A DNA stretch of 64,000 nt from Cyclobacteriaceae bacterium (GCA_025455015.1 JALONI010000005.1:28335-92334), one strand, 5' to 3'. Counted from the stretch's first letter, positions 44,833 through 54,545 are shown. Notes: generated by a model from the sequence alone, not told the origin. Numbers and translations: made by a program.

Positions 44833-44873
44833 CAAGGTACTATGCATGGCCAAGTACTTTACGAAAATTTTCG
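44833..44873. promoter_or_regulatory. Candidate PadR operator region
   Basis: Upstream of padR: CAAGGTACT (44833-44841) and CAAGTACTT (44851-44859) as a spaced repeat around ATGCAT, and a perfect 12-base palindrome CGAAAATTTTCG (44862-44873). PadR proteins bind short dyads of this size. It also lies in front of the oppositely oriented C25 peptidase gene. Confidence 0.45.
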
Positions 44874-44954
44874 ATTATTTTTGATTTTTCATTGATTTTG
44901 AGGCTTTTGCAGTTCATTTACTTTGGCACCCGGCAGGGTATTCAGCGTATCACC

Positions 44955-47900
44955 ATGTGTATGACAGGGCTTGGGGAGAAATGTAAGAGGTTGATTTTCT
45001 GTGCCCTTTTCCTCCTTTGGGCAGGTGCCGCCCAGGCTCAGTATGCCAATGGTTGGATCACCCCCGGGCAATCGTACTACAAAGTCAGGATAGCCCGCGA
45101 GGGCATTTACCGCATCACCCAGGCCGATCTGCAAAACGCGGGCTTTCCCGTGGCGGCCGTAGATCCGCGCACCCTGCAGCTTTTCCACCGGGGCGAAGAG
45201 CAAGCCATTTTTGTGCAGGGCGAGCAGGACGCGGTGTTCAACGCTTCGGACTTTATCGAGTTTTACGGACAGCGCAACGATGGCACGTTGGATGCCGCCC
45301 TCTACCAGCCCGCATCCGCCCAGCCTCATTCGTTTTATAATCTCTACAGCGATACCACCGCGTATTTCCTCACTTGGTCGCTCGGGCAACCGGGCAAGCG
45401 CATGGCTACGTTTTCGGAAGTGAATGTTGACAATGTGCCCAAAGACAGCCACCACCTCAATCAGCGGCTGAGCGTGTTTACCAATGAGTACTCGCCTGGC
45501 AACACGCTGAGCGGGGTGATCCGCCTCTCTTCGTTTGACACGGGCGAAGGCTGGACGGGCACAACCATTTGCGTGGGCAATACCGGCTGCACAGGCCAAC
45601 AGGATTTTGTGATCGACAACATCAACCAGACGGTGCCCACTGCCGGGGTTCCGCTGGCCGAAGTGCTGCTGGCCGGCCGCGATGCGCTCAATCACCAAAC
45701 ACAAATCTTTGTCGGGCCCTCTGCGGGTTCCTTGCGGCTGGTGGGCACACAAAACTTCGTCAACTTCGATACGCACAAAGTCATTGTGGCCTTGGCGTGG
45801 AGTGATGTGGCGGCAGACGGGCGCCTGACGGTGCGGGTGGTGGCACAAGGGGTGGGTGGTGGCCGCGACCGCGTGAGCGTTTCCTATATCAAACTGACGT
45901 TTCCCCAGCGTTACGATGCAGCAGGCTTGGTCGAGAAGGCGTTCTACACCGCACCCAATTCGGCAAACAAGTCCTATGTGGAATGGGAAAACACACCGGC
46001 CAACACGCGCATTTGGGATGTGACCAACCCGTCCTTTGTCTCTCGCATCGGCACACAAGGCAGCACCACCCTTACGGCCATGGTGCCCAATACGATTTTT
46101 ACGCGCAAGTTGTGGGTGGCCAATGGCGTGTTGAGCGTGCCGTCCATCAAACGTGTTTCTTTTCGCAACCTCGAAACATTTGCCGCTACGTATTTGGTGG
46201 TTACCCACGGCATATTGAAAGAGGCTGCGCGCGCGTATGCGGGCTACCGCGCCAGCCCCGAAGGGGGTAATTATGATACGCTGGTCGTCACCATGGATGA
46301 AGTGTTCAATCAATTCAACTATGGCGAGGCCTCGGCTCGTGGAGTGTATGAATTGGTGCGTTGGGCTGCGGGCACGGGCAGCCCCCGGTACCTTTTTCTG
46401 ATAGGCAAAGGCCGCGATGTGACCGCGGGTTTTTATCGCAAATCCACCTTGGCCCCGGGCGAGTTGCCCGAGTTGGTGCCCACTGCCGGCACGCCCGGCT
46501 CCGACATGTTGTTCAGCGCACACCTCAATGGCAGCGGCAACGTGCCGTTGGTCCCTACCGGGCGGTTGTCGGCCGTCAATCCCTCGCAGGTAATTGCCTA
46601 CCTCAATAAGGTACGCGAGCACGAAGCGCAACCGCTGGGCCAGGATTGGCGCAAAGAGGGGCTGCATTTAAGTGGAGGCATTGAGCCGGGCGAACTCACG
46701 CAGTTTCGGCAGTTCATGGCTGGCTTCGAAGCCATTGCCAAGGGCGAGTTTTGGGGTGGCCGCCTCACCACCATTGCCAAGCGCGAACCCAACCCCGTGG
46801 AACTGATCAACGTGTCAGAAAAAGTAAACGAAGGCGTAAACCTCATCACGTTTTTTGGTCATTCCAGTACGGCCACCATCGATATCGACATCGGCTTTGC
46901 GTCCAACCCCACGTTGGGTTACAACAATGCGGGCAAGTATCCGGTATTTTTGGTCAACGGATGTAATGCCGGCAACTTTTTTTCACCCGGCACCTTATTT
47001 GGGGAAGACTGGATGCATGCGGCCAGCAAGGGTGCGCGTGCCTTCATCGCTCATAGCTCGTTTGGGTTTTCGTCAACGTTGCGCTCGTACACCGAGTTGT
47101 TTTACCGCGTGGGCATGGCCGATTCCGTGTTTTTGCGAAAGGGCATTGGCGATGTGCAGAAGGAAGTAGCGGCCCGCTATTTCCAGTTGTATTCGGAGGA
47201 TATGATCAGCATCACCCAAGTACAACAAATGATGCTGTTGGGTGATCCTGCCGTTTCGTTTTTCGGCACCAACCGTCCCGATTATGCCGTGGAGGGCGCG
47301 GGCATTCTCATCGAATCCACCGACAACGAACCCTTGACTGCACAAACGGACTCGTTGCGTGTACGGGTCATCGTGCGCAACGTGGGTGCGTTCCGCGGTG
47401 AACTGGTGACTGCGCGGTTGACGCGCACGCTGGCCAGCAGTCAAACATTGGTGTATGAGCAGCTTATGCCCGGAGTGCTTTTTAGCGATACGTTGACATT
47501 CAACATTCCCAATGATGCGCTGACGGCCGGAGGCACCAATCAATTTACAGTCGTAATTGACCCGGGCAATACCGTAGCGGAACTGACCAAAGAGAACAAT
47601 GCTGCCACCATCACCTTTTTTTTACCCGCCAATGGTACGCGCAACCTGTTTCCGCATGATCACGCCATCGTCCAAAGCAACAACATTTTGCTCACGTGGC
47701 AGATCACCAATGCACTTTCGGACACGCGGGCGTTCGACCTGCAAGTGGATACCACCCGCCACTTCAACAGCCCCTTCTTGCAAACCCGCGTGGTTTCGGG
47801 AAAAGTCATCGCCAAACAAGCGCTTACGTTGCTCACGCGCGATTCCACCGTGTACTATTGGCGTACGCGCATCAATAACCCGCTGCCTGATGAGAGCACG

Positions 47901-49901
47901 GAATGGGACCTGAACGCGTTTGTTTTTATACAGAACGGAGAAGAGGGGTGGGGACAGATCGCCTTCGAGCAGGGGTATGACAACGCCCTCACGGGCCTCC
48001 AGCCCAATGAGGCGATGCGCCAGCTCACCTACCTCGAAAAAACGGCAACGGTATTTGTACGAACCTATGGCAGTGCCAACCCCACCCCGCGGGGAAACGT
48101 GTCGGTGAAGATTGACAACATTGAGTACAACCTGGCCACGCAAGGGCAGCCGTGCCGCGATAACACCGTCAACCTGATTGCCTTTTCGCGAACATCGCTG
48201 GTGCCTTACCCGGGGTTGCCATTTAACTTTCAAGACCCCCGCACCTGCGGGCGCGAGCCGCAGGTGATCAATAGTTTTACGCTGGCCGAAATGCAGACCG
48301 GAAATGGCGATGACCTCGCAGCCGCGATCGATAATCTTGCGGTGGGCGATTCGGTGGTGTTGTTTTCCATTGGCGATGCCGGCTATGCGTCATGGAACGC
48401 CACCACGCGGGCGAAGGTCGCGCAATTGGGTATTTCAAGCGCTCAACTCGCAGCCTTGCAAGCGGGTGAGCCGGTGGTGATCATGGGGCGCACGGGTGCA
48501 TTGCCTGCCTCCGCACAGGTGTACCGAGCGAGCTCGTCACCGGCCAATCAGCAGGAACTGGCCGTGGATGAAACCATCACTGCGAGCAACACCTCCGGCA
48601 CAATAAAGACTGCGCGTATCGGCCCTGCCTCGGCCTGGCAGTCGCTGACGTGGAGGGCAGCCCAAACAACGGTGGAAGATAACTTTCGGGTGGATATTTA
48701 CGGAAGCTCGTTGCAAGGGGAGGAGCAACGGCTGGTGGTCAACGCAACACAATCAACCGATCTGTCTACCCTCAACGCCCTCACCTACCCGTATTTGCGA
48801 TTGGAGTTTTTTACCGAAGACGAGGTTAACCTGACCCCGGCCCAACTCGATCAGTGGATTGTTTCCTACACCGGTGTGCCCGAGGGCATTTTGCTTCCGG
48901 CCGGAGTGGAGGCACCCCTCACCGTAAATGAAGGAGAAGCATGGATCAGTCAATACCTGTTTGAAAACATATCACCACGTGCGTTTGCCGATTCGCTGAC
49001 GGTGCGCACCGAGTTATTCAATGCCACCACGCGAGCCGTGATGACAACTTCGCAACACATCAAAGCCCCATGGCCGGGTACCGCCACCGCGTTTGCGGTG
49101 ACCGCCCCCACGGTGGGAATGGCCGGAGCCAACCGGCTGACGGTAACGGCCAACCCGTTTGTGCAGCCCGAGCAATATTTTGACAACAACACGATAGTAC
49201 GAAATGATTTTGTCACCGTGCGGGGCGATGAGACGCCACCTGTTCTGCGCGTGCGGGTAGATGGCCGTTTGTTGTTAAATGGTGACGAGGTTTCGAGCAA
49301 CCCAGTCATTGAAGTAGAACTGGCCGATGGCAACCCATTTTTGTTGAAAAGCGATACCCTCGGTGTTTCCCTGTTGCTGCAGTATCCGTGCGCCACAGAC
49401 GATTGCCCTTTTGTACCGATTTACTTTTCCCGTGCGGATGTCACGTGGTCAGCTGCTACGGCATCGTTGCCTTTTTTGGTCGCATTCCGCCCCCAAAATT
49501 TGCTACCCGGCAATTACGTATTGCGGGTAAATGGGGAAGATGAGGTCGGCAATCCGGCAGGACAAAATGCCTATGAAGTTTCTTTTGTGGTACGCGAGGA
49601 GACCACCGTTCTTTTTCGCGGGGTGTCGCCCAATCCGTCTTCCGCGTTGTTCTTTTTTGAAGTGGATGTTTTAGGTGAGCCGCCCAGCGAGGGTGTGCTG
49701 GAGATTTTCCATTCGGACGGCCGGTTGGTCTTCACGGCTTCGCTTCGCGATCAGCTCCACGTGGGCACCAATCGCTTTTCGTGGGGCGGGGCGCTGGCGG
49801 ATGGAAGCCCCGTTTCTTCGGGATTGTATGTCTATCGGCTGCGCGTGAACCAACAAGGGAAGGTGTATACGGCTACGGGAAGATTAGTGTTGGTTCGCTG
49901 A
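44955..49901 (+). CDS. Giant C25 (gingipain-type) peptidase, PorU2-like
   Basis: 1648 residues from the ATG at 44955 (an ATG at 44961 is also possible); both give a signal peptide ending AGAAQAQ. An N-terminal beta domain is followed by a C25 cysteine-peptidase domain with FFGHSS (H636) and VNGCNAG (C670), spaced as in gingipains. CARDB/Ig-like domains follow, and the C-terminus (PNPSSALFFFEV to SGLYVYRLRVNQQGKVY) is a type IX-secretion sorting or FlgD-like domain. The nearest named group is the PorU2-like sortases. It would act at the cell surface. It abuts the convergent pyrB. Confidence 0.85.
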   Translation: MCMTGLGEKCKRLIFCALFLLWAGAAQAQYANGWITPGQSYYKVRIAREGIYRITQADLQNAGFPVAAVDPRTLQLFHRGEEQAIFVQGEQDAVFNASDFIEFYGQRNDGTLDAALYQPASAQPHSFYNLYSDTTAYFLTWSLGQPGKRMATFSEVNVDNVPKDSHHLNQRLSVFTNEYSPGNTLSGVIRLSSFDTGEGWTGTTICVGNTGCTGQQDFVIDNINQTVPTAGVPLAEVLLAGRDALNHQTQIFVGPSAGSLRLVGTQNFVNFDTHKVIVALAWSDVAADGRLTVRVVAQGVGGGRDRVSVSYIKLTFPQRYDAAGLVEKAFYTAPNSANKSYVEWENTPANTRIWDVTNPSFVSRIGTQGSTTLTAMVPNTIFTRKLWVANGVLSVPSIKRVSFRNLETFAATYLVVTHGILKEAARAYAGYRASPEGGNYDTLVVTMDEVFNQFNYGEASARGVYELVRWAAGTGSPRYLFLIGKGRDVTAGFYRKSTLAPGELPELVPTAGTPGSDMLFSAHLNGSGNVPLVPTGRLSAVNPSQVIAYLNKVREHEAQPLGQDWRKEGLHLSGGIEPGELTQFRQFMAGFEAIAKGEFWGGRLTTIAKREPNPVELINVSEKVNEGVNLITFFGHSSTATIDIDIGFASNPTLGYNNAGKYPVFLVNGCNAGNFFSPGTLFGEDWMHAASKGARAFIAHSSFGFSSTLRSYTELFYRVGMADSVFLRKGIGDVQKEVAARYFQLYSEDMISITQVQQMMLLGDPAVSFFGTNRPDYAVEGAGILIESTDNEPLTAQTDSLRVRVIVRNVGAFRGELVTARLTRTLASSQTLVYEQLMPGVLFSDTLTFNIPNDALTAGGTNQFTVVIDPGNTVAELTKENNAATITFFLPANGTRNLFPHDHAIVQSNNILLTWQITNALSDTRAFDLQVDTTRHFNSPFLQTRVVSGKVIAKQALTLLTRDSTVYYWRTRINNPLPDESTEWDLNAFVFIQNGEEGWGQIAFEQGYDNALTGLQPNEAMRQLTYLEKTATVFVRTYGSANPTPRGNVSVKIDNIEYNLATQGQPCRDNTVNLIAFSRTSLVPYPGLPFNFQDPRTCGREPQVINSFTLAEMQTGNGDDLAAAIDNLAVGDSVVLFSIGDAGYASWNATTRAKVAQLGISSAQLAALQAGEPVVIMGRTGALPASAQVYRASSSPANQQELAVDETITASNTSGTIKTARIGPASAWQSLTWRAAQTTVEDNFRVDIYGSSLQGEEQRLVVNATQSTDLSTLNALTYPYLRLEFFTEDEVNLTPAQLDQWIVSYTGVPEGILLPAGVEAPLTVNEGEAWISQYLFENISPRAFADSLTVRTELFNATTRAVMTTSQHIKAPWPGTATAFAVTAPTVGMAGANRLTVTANPFVQPEQYFDNNTIVRNDFVTVRGDETPPVLRVRVDGRLLLNGDEVSSNPVIEVELADGNPFLLKSDTLGVSLLLQYPCATDDCPFVPIYFSRADVTWSAATASLPFLVAFRPQNLLPGNYVLRVNGEDEVGNPAGQNAYEVSFVVREETTVLFRGVSPNPSSALFFFEVDVLGEPPSEGVLEIFHSDGRLVFTASLRDQLHVGTNRFSWGGALADGSPVSSGLYVYRLRVNQQGKVYTATGRLVLVR

Positions 49902-50825
49902 TCAATTTGCCCCCGCCAACAAATACAACACCGCCATCCGTACCGCCACACCGTTTTCCACTTGGTCTAAGATCAATGAATGGGGCGAGTCGGCCGCATC
50001 GCTGCTCAACTCCACGCCCCGGTTGATCGGGCCGGGGTGCATGAGTAAGATCGGCTTTTTAAGTGTGTCGAGCATCTTTTTGGTGATGCCATAGTACAGC
50101 GTGTACTCGCGCAGCGAAGGGAAATACTTGATTTGCTGCCGTTCCAGTTGAATGCGCAACACATTGGCCACATCGCACCAGGCCAACGCTTTTTTCACAT
50201 CGGTCTCTACCGTTACCCCCAGCGAAGCAATGTGGCGGGGCAAAAGTGTGGGCGGGCCACACACCATAACTTCGGCCCCCAGTTTTTTCAGGGCGAAGAT
50301 GTTGGAGAGCGCCACGCGGCTGTGCAAGATGTCGCCAATGATCGCCACTTTTTTTCCTCCCACTTCGCCTAATCGTTCGTGAATCGAAAACCCATCCAAC
50401 AAAGCCTGCGTGGGGTGTTCGTGGGTGCCGTCACCGGCATTGACAATATTGGCCTTAATGTGCCGCGCCAAAAAGTGAGGCGCGCCCGGGCTGGCATGGC
50501 GCATCACCACCATGTCCACCTTCATCGCCAAAATGTTGTTGATGGTGTCCAGCAAGGTTTCGCCCTTTTTGACTGAGCTGGTGGAAGCAGAGAAATTCAA
50601 GGTATCGGCCGACAAACGTTTTTCGGCCAGTTCAAATGAGAGGCGCGTGCGCGTACTGTTCTCAAAAAAGGCGTTGGCGATGGTCACATCGCGCAGCGAA
50701 GGTACTTTCTTGATGGGGCGGTTGATGACCTCCTTGAAATTGGCGGCCGTTTCAAAAATCAGGTCAATGTCCTGGCGGGTAATGTTTTTAATGCCGAGCA
50801 AGTGACGTTGACTGAGTTTTGTCAT
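49902..50825 (-). CDS. pyrB: Aspartate carbamoyltransferase
   Basis: 307 residues, catalytic subunit. It joins carbamoyl phosphate and aspartate, the committed step of pyrimidine synthesis. Seen: ENSTRTRLSFELA (carbamoyl-phosphate loop), HEHPTQALLDGFSI, GDILHSRVALSN and LMHPGPINRGVEL. No pyrI is adjacent, so it is likely of the unregulated-trimer or PyrR-controlled type. It starts one base after the pyrR stop, so the two are co-transcribed. Confidence 0.96.
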   Translation of the reverse strand: MTKLSQRHLLGIKNITRQDIDLIFETAANFKEVINRPIKKVPSLRDVTIANAFFENSTRTRLSFELAEKRLSADTLNFSASTSSVKKGETLLDTINNILAMKVDMVVMRHASPGAPHFLARHIKANIVNAGDGTHEHPTQALLDGFSIHERLGEVGGKKVAIIGDILHSRVALSNIFALKKLGAEVMVCGPPTLLPRHIASLGVTVETDVKKALAWCDVANVLRIQLERQQIKYFPSLREYTLYYGITKKMLDTLKKPILLMHPGPINRGVELSSDAADSPHSLILDQVENGVAVRMAVLYLLAGAN

Positions 50826-50826
50826 A

Positions 50827-51369
50827 TCAATCTTTATTGATTAGCCAGATTTTATTTTGTTTGTGTCCCTGGGCTTCCCACTCCACCAGCACCCGCTGCG
50901 ACTCCAGCGTGTTTACATACCGGCCCACGTAATCCGCCTCGATGGGCAGGTCGCGGGTATTTTTGCGGTCCACCAGCACCAACAATTCCACCGAGGCCGG
51001 CCGGCCAAAAGCGATCATCGCATCCAATGCGGCCCGCACGGTACGCCCGGTGAAAAGGACATCGTCAACCAAAATCACATTTTTGTTTTCGATGGGAAAC
51101 TCAATGCGTGTTTCGCTGGCCTTGGCAGGTGTATCGCGTCTGCGGAAGTCATCGCGGTGAAAGGTGGCATCCAGATAGCCGAGCGGTATTTTCTTTTTGG
51201 TCAGGCGCTGCAATTTGGCGTGCATGAGTTCCGCCAGGAAAATACCGCGTGGCTGAAGCCCCACCATTACCACGTCTTCAAAGACACCGTGTTTTTCAAT
51301 GAGTTGCTGACAAAGGCGGTTAAGCGTGATATCCAGCAGGGCGGTATCCAGGATGAGCTTTTTTTGCAT
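50827..51369 (-). CDS. pyrR: PyrR bifunctional regulator/uracil phosphoribosyltransferase
   Basis: 180 residues from the ATG at 51369; the frame opens at 51390, but the -7 element there sets the start. Seen: the PRPP loop VILVDDVLFTGRTVRAAL and GLQPRGIFLAELM. PyrR senses UMP and in Gram-positives controls pyr mRNA attenuation. It also has weak uracil phosphoribosyltransferase activity. The predicted leader is only about 5 nt, too short for a PyrR attenuator in front of pyrR itself, so the mechanism here is open. Confidence 0.93.
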   Translation of the reverse strand: MQKKLILDTALLDITLNRLCQQLIEKHGVFEDVVMVGLQPRGIFLAELMHAKLQRLTKKKIPLGYLDATFHRDDFRRRDTPAKASETRIEFPIENKNVILVDDVLFTGRTVRAALDAMIAFGRPASVELLVLVDRKNTRDLPIEADYVGRYVNTLESQRVLVEWEAQGHKQNKIWLINKD

Positions 51370-51378
51370 AACCGAGTT

Positions 51379-51386
51379 CAAAGGTA
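51379..51386 (-). promoter_or_regulatory. Bacteroidota -7 element for pyrR-pyrB
   Basis: Minus-strand TACCTTTG, an exact TAnnTTTG match, 10 bases before the pyrR ATG. It predicts an almost leaderless mRNA. Confidence 0.55.
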
Positions 51387-51429
51387 ACAAAAAGATTGGC
51401 TTGCCGGAGCCGCGCGGACCCGCGTGCGG

Positions 51430-53016
51430 CTATTGCATTTTCACCTTCACCAGGTAAAAGACTTCGCGCGTGCGGCCTTCGCGCGCCCGCCCGTGGTCAT
51501 GTATGGTCTGGTTGCCGGCTATGACATACGTGCCCGGGTACCAAGCCGTAAAGGTGTCGTTTCGGCTTTCGCTGCGGATCTCTTCGGTTTCGAAGTTGGT
51601 CTTGAGGGGCAGGGTGTCTTGCCGGATTTCATGACCGGCCCTGTCGGTGTATTTGATTCGCAGGTCCTTCTCGTTTTTGAACACCCACGTAACACCCGCT
51701 GGCGTGTAGGCAAATCCCGTCAGCGACTTCATGTCCAGCACTTTCATGTCTTTGAGGGTAACTTGATAATCGTGGTTGAGTTGGCCGGTGGGACTGAAGA
51801 AGGCCACTGAAGACGAAAGCATTTTGATCTCGGCCGGGCCTGTGTTTGGGCCCCCGGGCCCATAGGGGAAGGGGCTGCCAAACGGGCGGTTGTAAAAAGT
51901 GTTGGGGTAGTAGCCGGGAAAAAAACCATACGGGTTGTACCAGGGAGACGCAAACGTGTTCCAGTTCTGGTTTGGTGTGTTGGTAGGCATGTATTGGTCG
52001 GCTTGCAGGGCAAAACCATCTGCGTATTCTTCCAAGGCCACCAGGTTCACGCTGGCGCGGAAGTTGGGAACGCGATTTTGCTTGCGCTTCAACTGCGCCT
52101 TGGCCTTGATCTTCTCGGCCCGCCTGGGTTTCTCATAGTCAAGGAAGTGGGCAAGTTGCGGAAAGTCATAGTACTGCACTGATCTCTGCGTGAAGGGGTC
52201 CACCACGTACGAAAAATAGCCATAGGCCTGGTGCTGGGTGCCGCTAGCGCGCGCCCCCCAGGTGCCGGCCACCAGCAGCTCATCGCGCTGCAAGCGGCTG
52301 ATCAAGGCCGACAAGATCACGCGCTCATCGTCCAGTTCCACCACGTCTTCCAGGAGCATAGCCCCCGTGTCGTCAAAGGTTTTGATCACCAATCGTTTTT
52401 TGCGCTGTTTGTTGGTGCGCTCTACCAGCACCACGTTGAACGTGTTGTTGTAATTGACCCGGAGGTCCATCAGTTGCATTTCTGACTGGAAAAACCCCGG
52501 CACAATTTTCAACTGGTTGGCGGCCAAGTCGTACACAAATACGCTTGGTTCGTTCATGATGTAGCCGCCAAACAGCGCGTGCCCATTGGCCATGCTAAAG
52601 TGGCTGACACGAAAATTGATCTCTTGTTTGATGGCAAACCGGTGCGAATGGTGTGTGCGCGGGTCAAGTTGAATCAAGGTCATTTCGCTTTGATCATTCT
52701 CGTTGGCACGATACAGCAGGTAAAGTTGATTGTCCCAGGCTTCGTAGCCCAACAGTTCCAGCCGGTTTTCGATGTAGAGTTCGGTCACCCACTGCTCGGC
52801 CAGCGCGGTATCGAGCAGGATCACCTCCCACAAGCGCTTGCCCTCCTGGAAGTCATTTTTATCGTGCACCAGCGCCAGCCCATTTTGCTGCATGGGGATG
52901 ACGGTAAAATCCGAGTCGGACGGCTTTACCTCGCGTTCGTAGCGCTCCAGTTGGCGTACCTGGGCATGTGCCGCGCCCGCGATTGCCACCAGCCAAAAAA
53001 GCCAAAAGCCCTTCAT
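51430..53016 (-). CDS. Secreted protein of unknown function
   Basis: 528 residues with a signal peptide ending about AGAAHAQ at residue 19, then a long beta-rich body. Residues about 350-405 are rich in Pro, Tyr, Phe, Gly and Asn (PWYNPYGFFPGYYPN, GSPFPYGPGGPNTGP), like flexible or aggregating linkers. I recognise no domain; the alternating beta pattern could be a propeller. The protein is probably periplasmic or outer-membrane associated. It ends one base before the EVE gene and may share its transcript. Confidence 0.75.
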   Translation of the reverse strand: MKGFWLFWLVAIAGAAHAQVRQLERYEREVKPSDSDFTVIPMQQNGLALVHDKNDFQEGKRLWEVILLDTALAEQWVTELYIENRLELLGYEAWDNQLYLLYRANENDQSEMTLIQLDPRTHHSHRFAIKQEINFRVSHFSMANGHALFGGYIMNEPSVFVYDLAANQLKIVPGFFQSEMQLMDLRVNYNNTFNVVLVERTNKQRKKRLVIKTFDDTGAMLLEDVVELDDERVILSALISRLQRDELLVAGTWGARASGTQHQAYGYFSYVVDPFTQRSVQYYDFPQLAHFLDYEKPRRAEKIKAKAQLKRKQNRVPNFRASVNLVALEEYADGFALQADQYMPTNTPNQNWNTFASPWYNPYGFFPGYYPNTFYNRPFGSPFPYGPGGPNTGPAEIKMLSSSVAFFSPTGQLNHDYQVTLKDMKVLDMKSLTGFAYTPAGVTWVFKNEKDLRIKYTDRAGHEIRQDTLPLKTNFETEEIRSESRNDTFTAWYPGTYVIAGNQTIHDHGRAREGRTREVFYLVKVKMQ

Positions 53017-53017
53017 G

Positions 53018-53416
53018 CTATTCGCTCATGCCGAGCACCCGGTCAAATTCCTCTTTTCTCACCGGCTGCACCGAAAGGCGGGAGTTTTTCACCAACACCA
53101 TGTTGGCCAGCGCCTGGGTTGCTTTGATGGCTGCCAGCGTCACGGGTTTTTTAAGTGCTTTTTTAGCCGTCAGTTCTACGGCTGCCCATTCGTTGTCTTT
53201 TGGGTCGGCAAAGGCTTCGCGTGTCACTTCGGCAATGCCCACGGCTGCTTTCTCTTCCATGCTGTGGTACACCAGCACCCAATCTCCTTTTTTCATCGCT
53301 TTAAGGTGATTGCGCGCCTGAAAGTTTCGCACGCCATCCCAAACGGTCTTTTTGTCGCGTTGCAGATCGGCCCACGCATATACACTCGGCTCGCTCTTGA
53401 CCAACCAGTAGTTCAT
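53018..53416 (-). CDS. EVE-domain (THYN1-type) protein
   Basis: 132 residues: MNYWLVKSEPSVYAWADL, WDGVRNFQARNHLKAMKKGD and VLVYHSM are hallmark EVE sequences. EVE domains bind modified bases in DNA or RNA, and human THYN1 is the relative. No modification enzyme or restriction gene is nearby to name a ligand. A near -7 element (TATTTCTG) lies about 20 bases upstream. Confidence 0.93.
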   Translation of the reverse strand: MNYWLVKSEPSVYAWADLQRDKKTVWDGVRNFQARNHLKAMKKGDWVLVYHSMEEKAAVGIAEVTREAFADPKDNEWAAVELTAKKALKKPVTLAAIKATQALANMVLVKNSRLSVQPVRKEEFDRVLGMSE

Positions 53417-53518
53417 GGCAATCGTTTTTGTTTGGCAGAAATAGTACTGACACGAAGGAACGTATTTTTACGGAGGCATCAAATGGAATTTCCATTTTCC
53501 TTGGCTGCAAAAGGGGCG

Positions 53519-53526
53519 TACCTTTG
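53519..53526 (+). promoter_or_regulatory. Bacteroidota -7 element for the GT9 gene
   Basis: TACCTTTG, an exact TAnnTTTG match, ending 6 bases before the ATG at 53533. The mRNA would be nearly leaderless. Confidence 0.5.
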
Positions 53527-53532
53527 CCCCCC

Positions 53533-54543
53533 ATGAAGATATTGGTGATTCGCTTTTCCTCCATTGGCGACATCGTGCTGACCACCCCCGTGGTGCGCGT
53601 GCTCAAGACACAATTGGACGCCACCGTGCACTATGTGACCAAGGAACGCTACGCGGGCATGGTGCGCACCAACCCCTACATCGACCGGGTGCACGTGCTG
53701 CGCGAAGGGCAACCGTTGGGGCCGTTGGCGGCCGAGTTGCGAAAGGAGGAGTTCGATTGCGTGATCGATCTTCATCATAACCTGCGCACCCGGCTGCTGC
53801 AATGGCATTTGCGCAAGAAGACCCTCCGGTTTGCGAAGCTCAACATCCAAAAGTGGCTGTTGGTAAACTGGAAAATAGACCGGCTGCCGCCTGTGCACAT
53901 TGTAGACCGGTACCTGGCCACCGTGGCGCCCTTGGGGTGCAAACCCGATGCGCTGGGGTTGGACTACTTCATTCCTGAGGCCGATGAAGTGCCGTTGGAC
54001 TGGCTGCCACCCACCCACCAGAAAGGGTATGTGGCCTATGCGGTAGGCGCGCAGCACAACACCAAAAAACTTCCCGTCAAACGCATGATTGAGCTGTGCG
54101 ACAAAATAAACAAGCCCATTGTGTTGTTGGGAGGGCCGGAAGATGCCGCCACCGCTGACGAGATCGAGCGGTTTTTCCACTCGGGGGAAGCCTCGGCCAG
54201 CTATGAAAAAGGGTTGGCAGAGCTGGGCAAAAAGGCGGTGATCTACAATGCGTGCGGCAAATTCAATTTGAATCAGTCGGCCAGTTTGCTGCGGCAGGCA
54301 CGCTGCGTCTTTTCGCACGACACAGGGCTGATGCACATTGCGGCTGCGCTCAAAAAGGAAGTGTTCAGTATTTGGGGCAGCACCGTGCCTGCGTTTGGCA
54401 TGTACCCCTATCGCACTAAGTTCACGGTGTTGGAAAACACGAAGCTGTCGTGCCGCCCATGCTCAAAGATTGGACACAAAAAATGCCCGAAAGGGCACTT
54501 TCAATGCATGAACGGGTTGGTCTTTGATTTTTATCTGCCGTAA
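53533..54543 (+). CDS. Glycosyltransferase family 9 (heptosyltransferase-like)
   Basis: 336 residues from the ATG at 53533. Seen: MKILVIRFSSIGDIVLTTPV (the GT9 N-terminal Rossmann motif), VIDLHHNLRTRLL, GGPEDAATADEI and SHDTGLMHIAAAL in the C-terminal nucleotide-sugar domain. Family members transfer heptose from ADP-heptose to lipid A core sugars. A Cys-rich tail (LSCRPCSKIGHKKCPKGHFQCM) follows, as in some ADP-heptose transferases. The GmhB-like phosphatase at 29 kb would fit the same pathway. Convergent with a small conserved-looking gene. Confidence 0.9.
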   Translation: MKILVIRFSSIGDIVLTTPVVRVLKTQLDATVHYVTKERYAGMVRTNPYIDRVHVLREGQPLGPLAAELRKEEFDCVIDLHHNLRTRLLQWHLRKKTLRFAKLNIQKWLLVNWKIDRLPPVHIVDRYLATVAPLGCKPDALGLDYFIPEADEVPLDWLPPTHQKGYVAYAVGAQHNTKKLPVKRMIELCDKINKPIVLLGGPEDAATADEIERFFHSGEASASYEKGLAELGKKAVIYNACGKFNLNQSASLLRQARCVFSHDTGLMHIAAALKKEVFSIWGSTVPAFGMYPYRTKFTVLENTKLSCRPCSKIGHKKCPKGHFQCMNGLVFDFYLP

Positions 54544-54545
54544 GG

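Noticed and set aside
44889..46667. A 592-codon open frame on the minus strand opposite the C25 peptidase
   Set aside because: It lies wholly within the coding strand of a convincing 1648-residue protein, has no recognisable domain and is rich in His, Arg and Gly as expected of antisense frames in GC-rich DNA.
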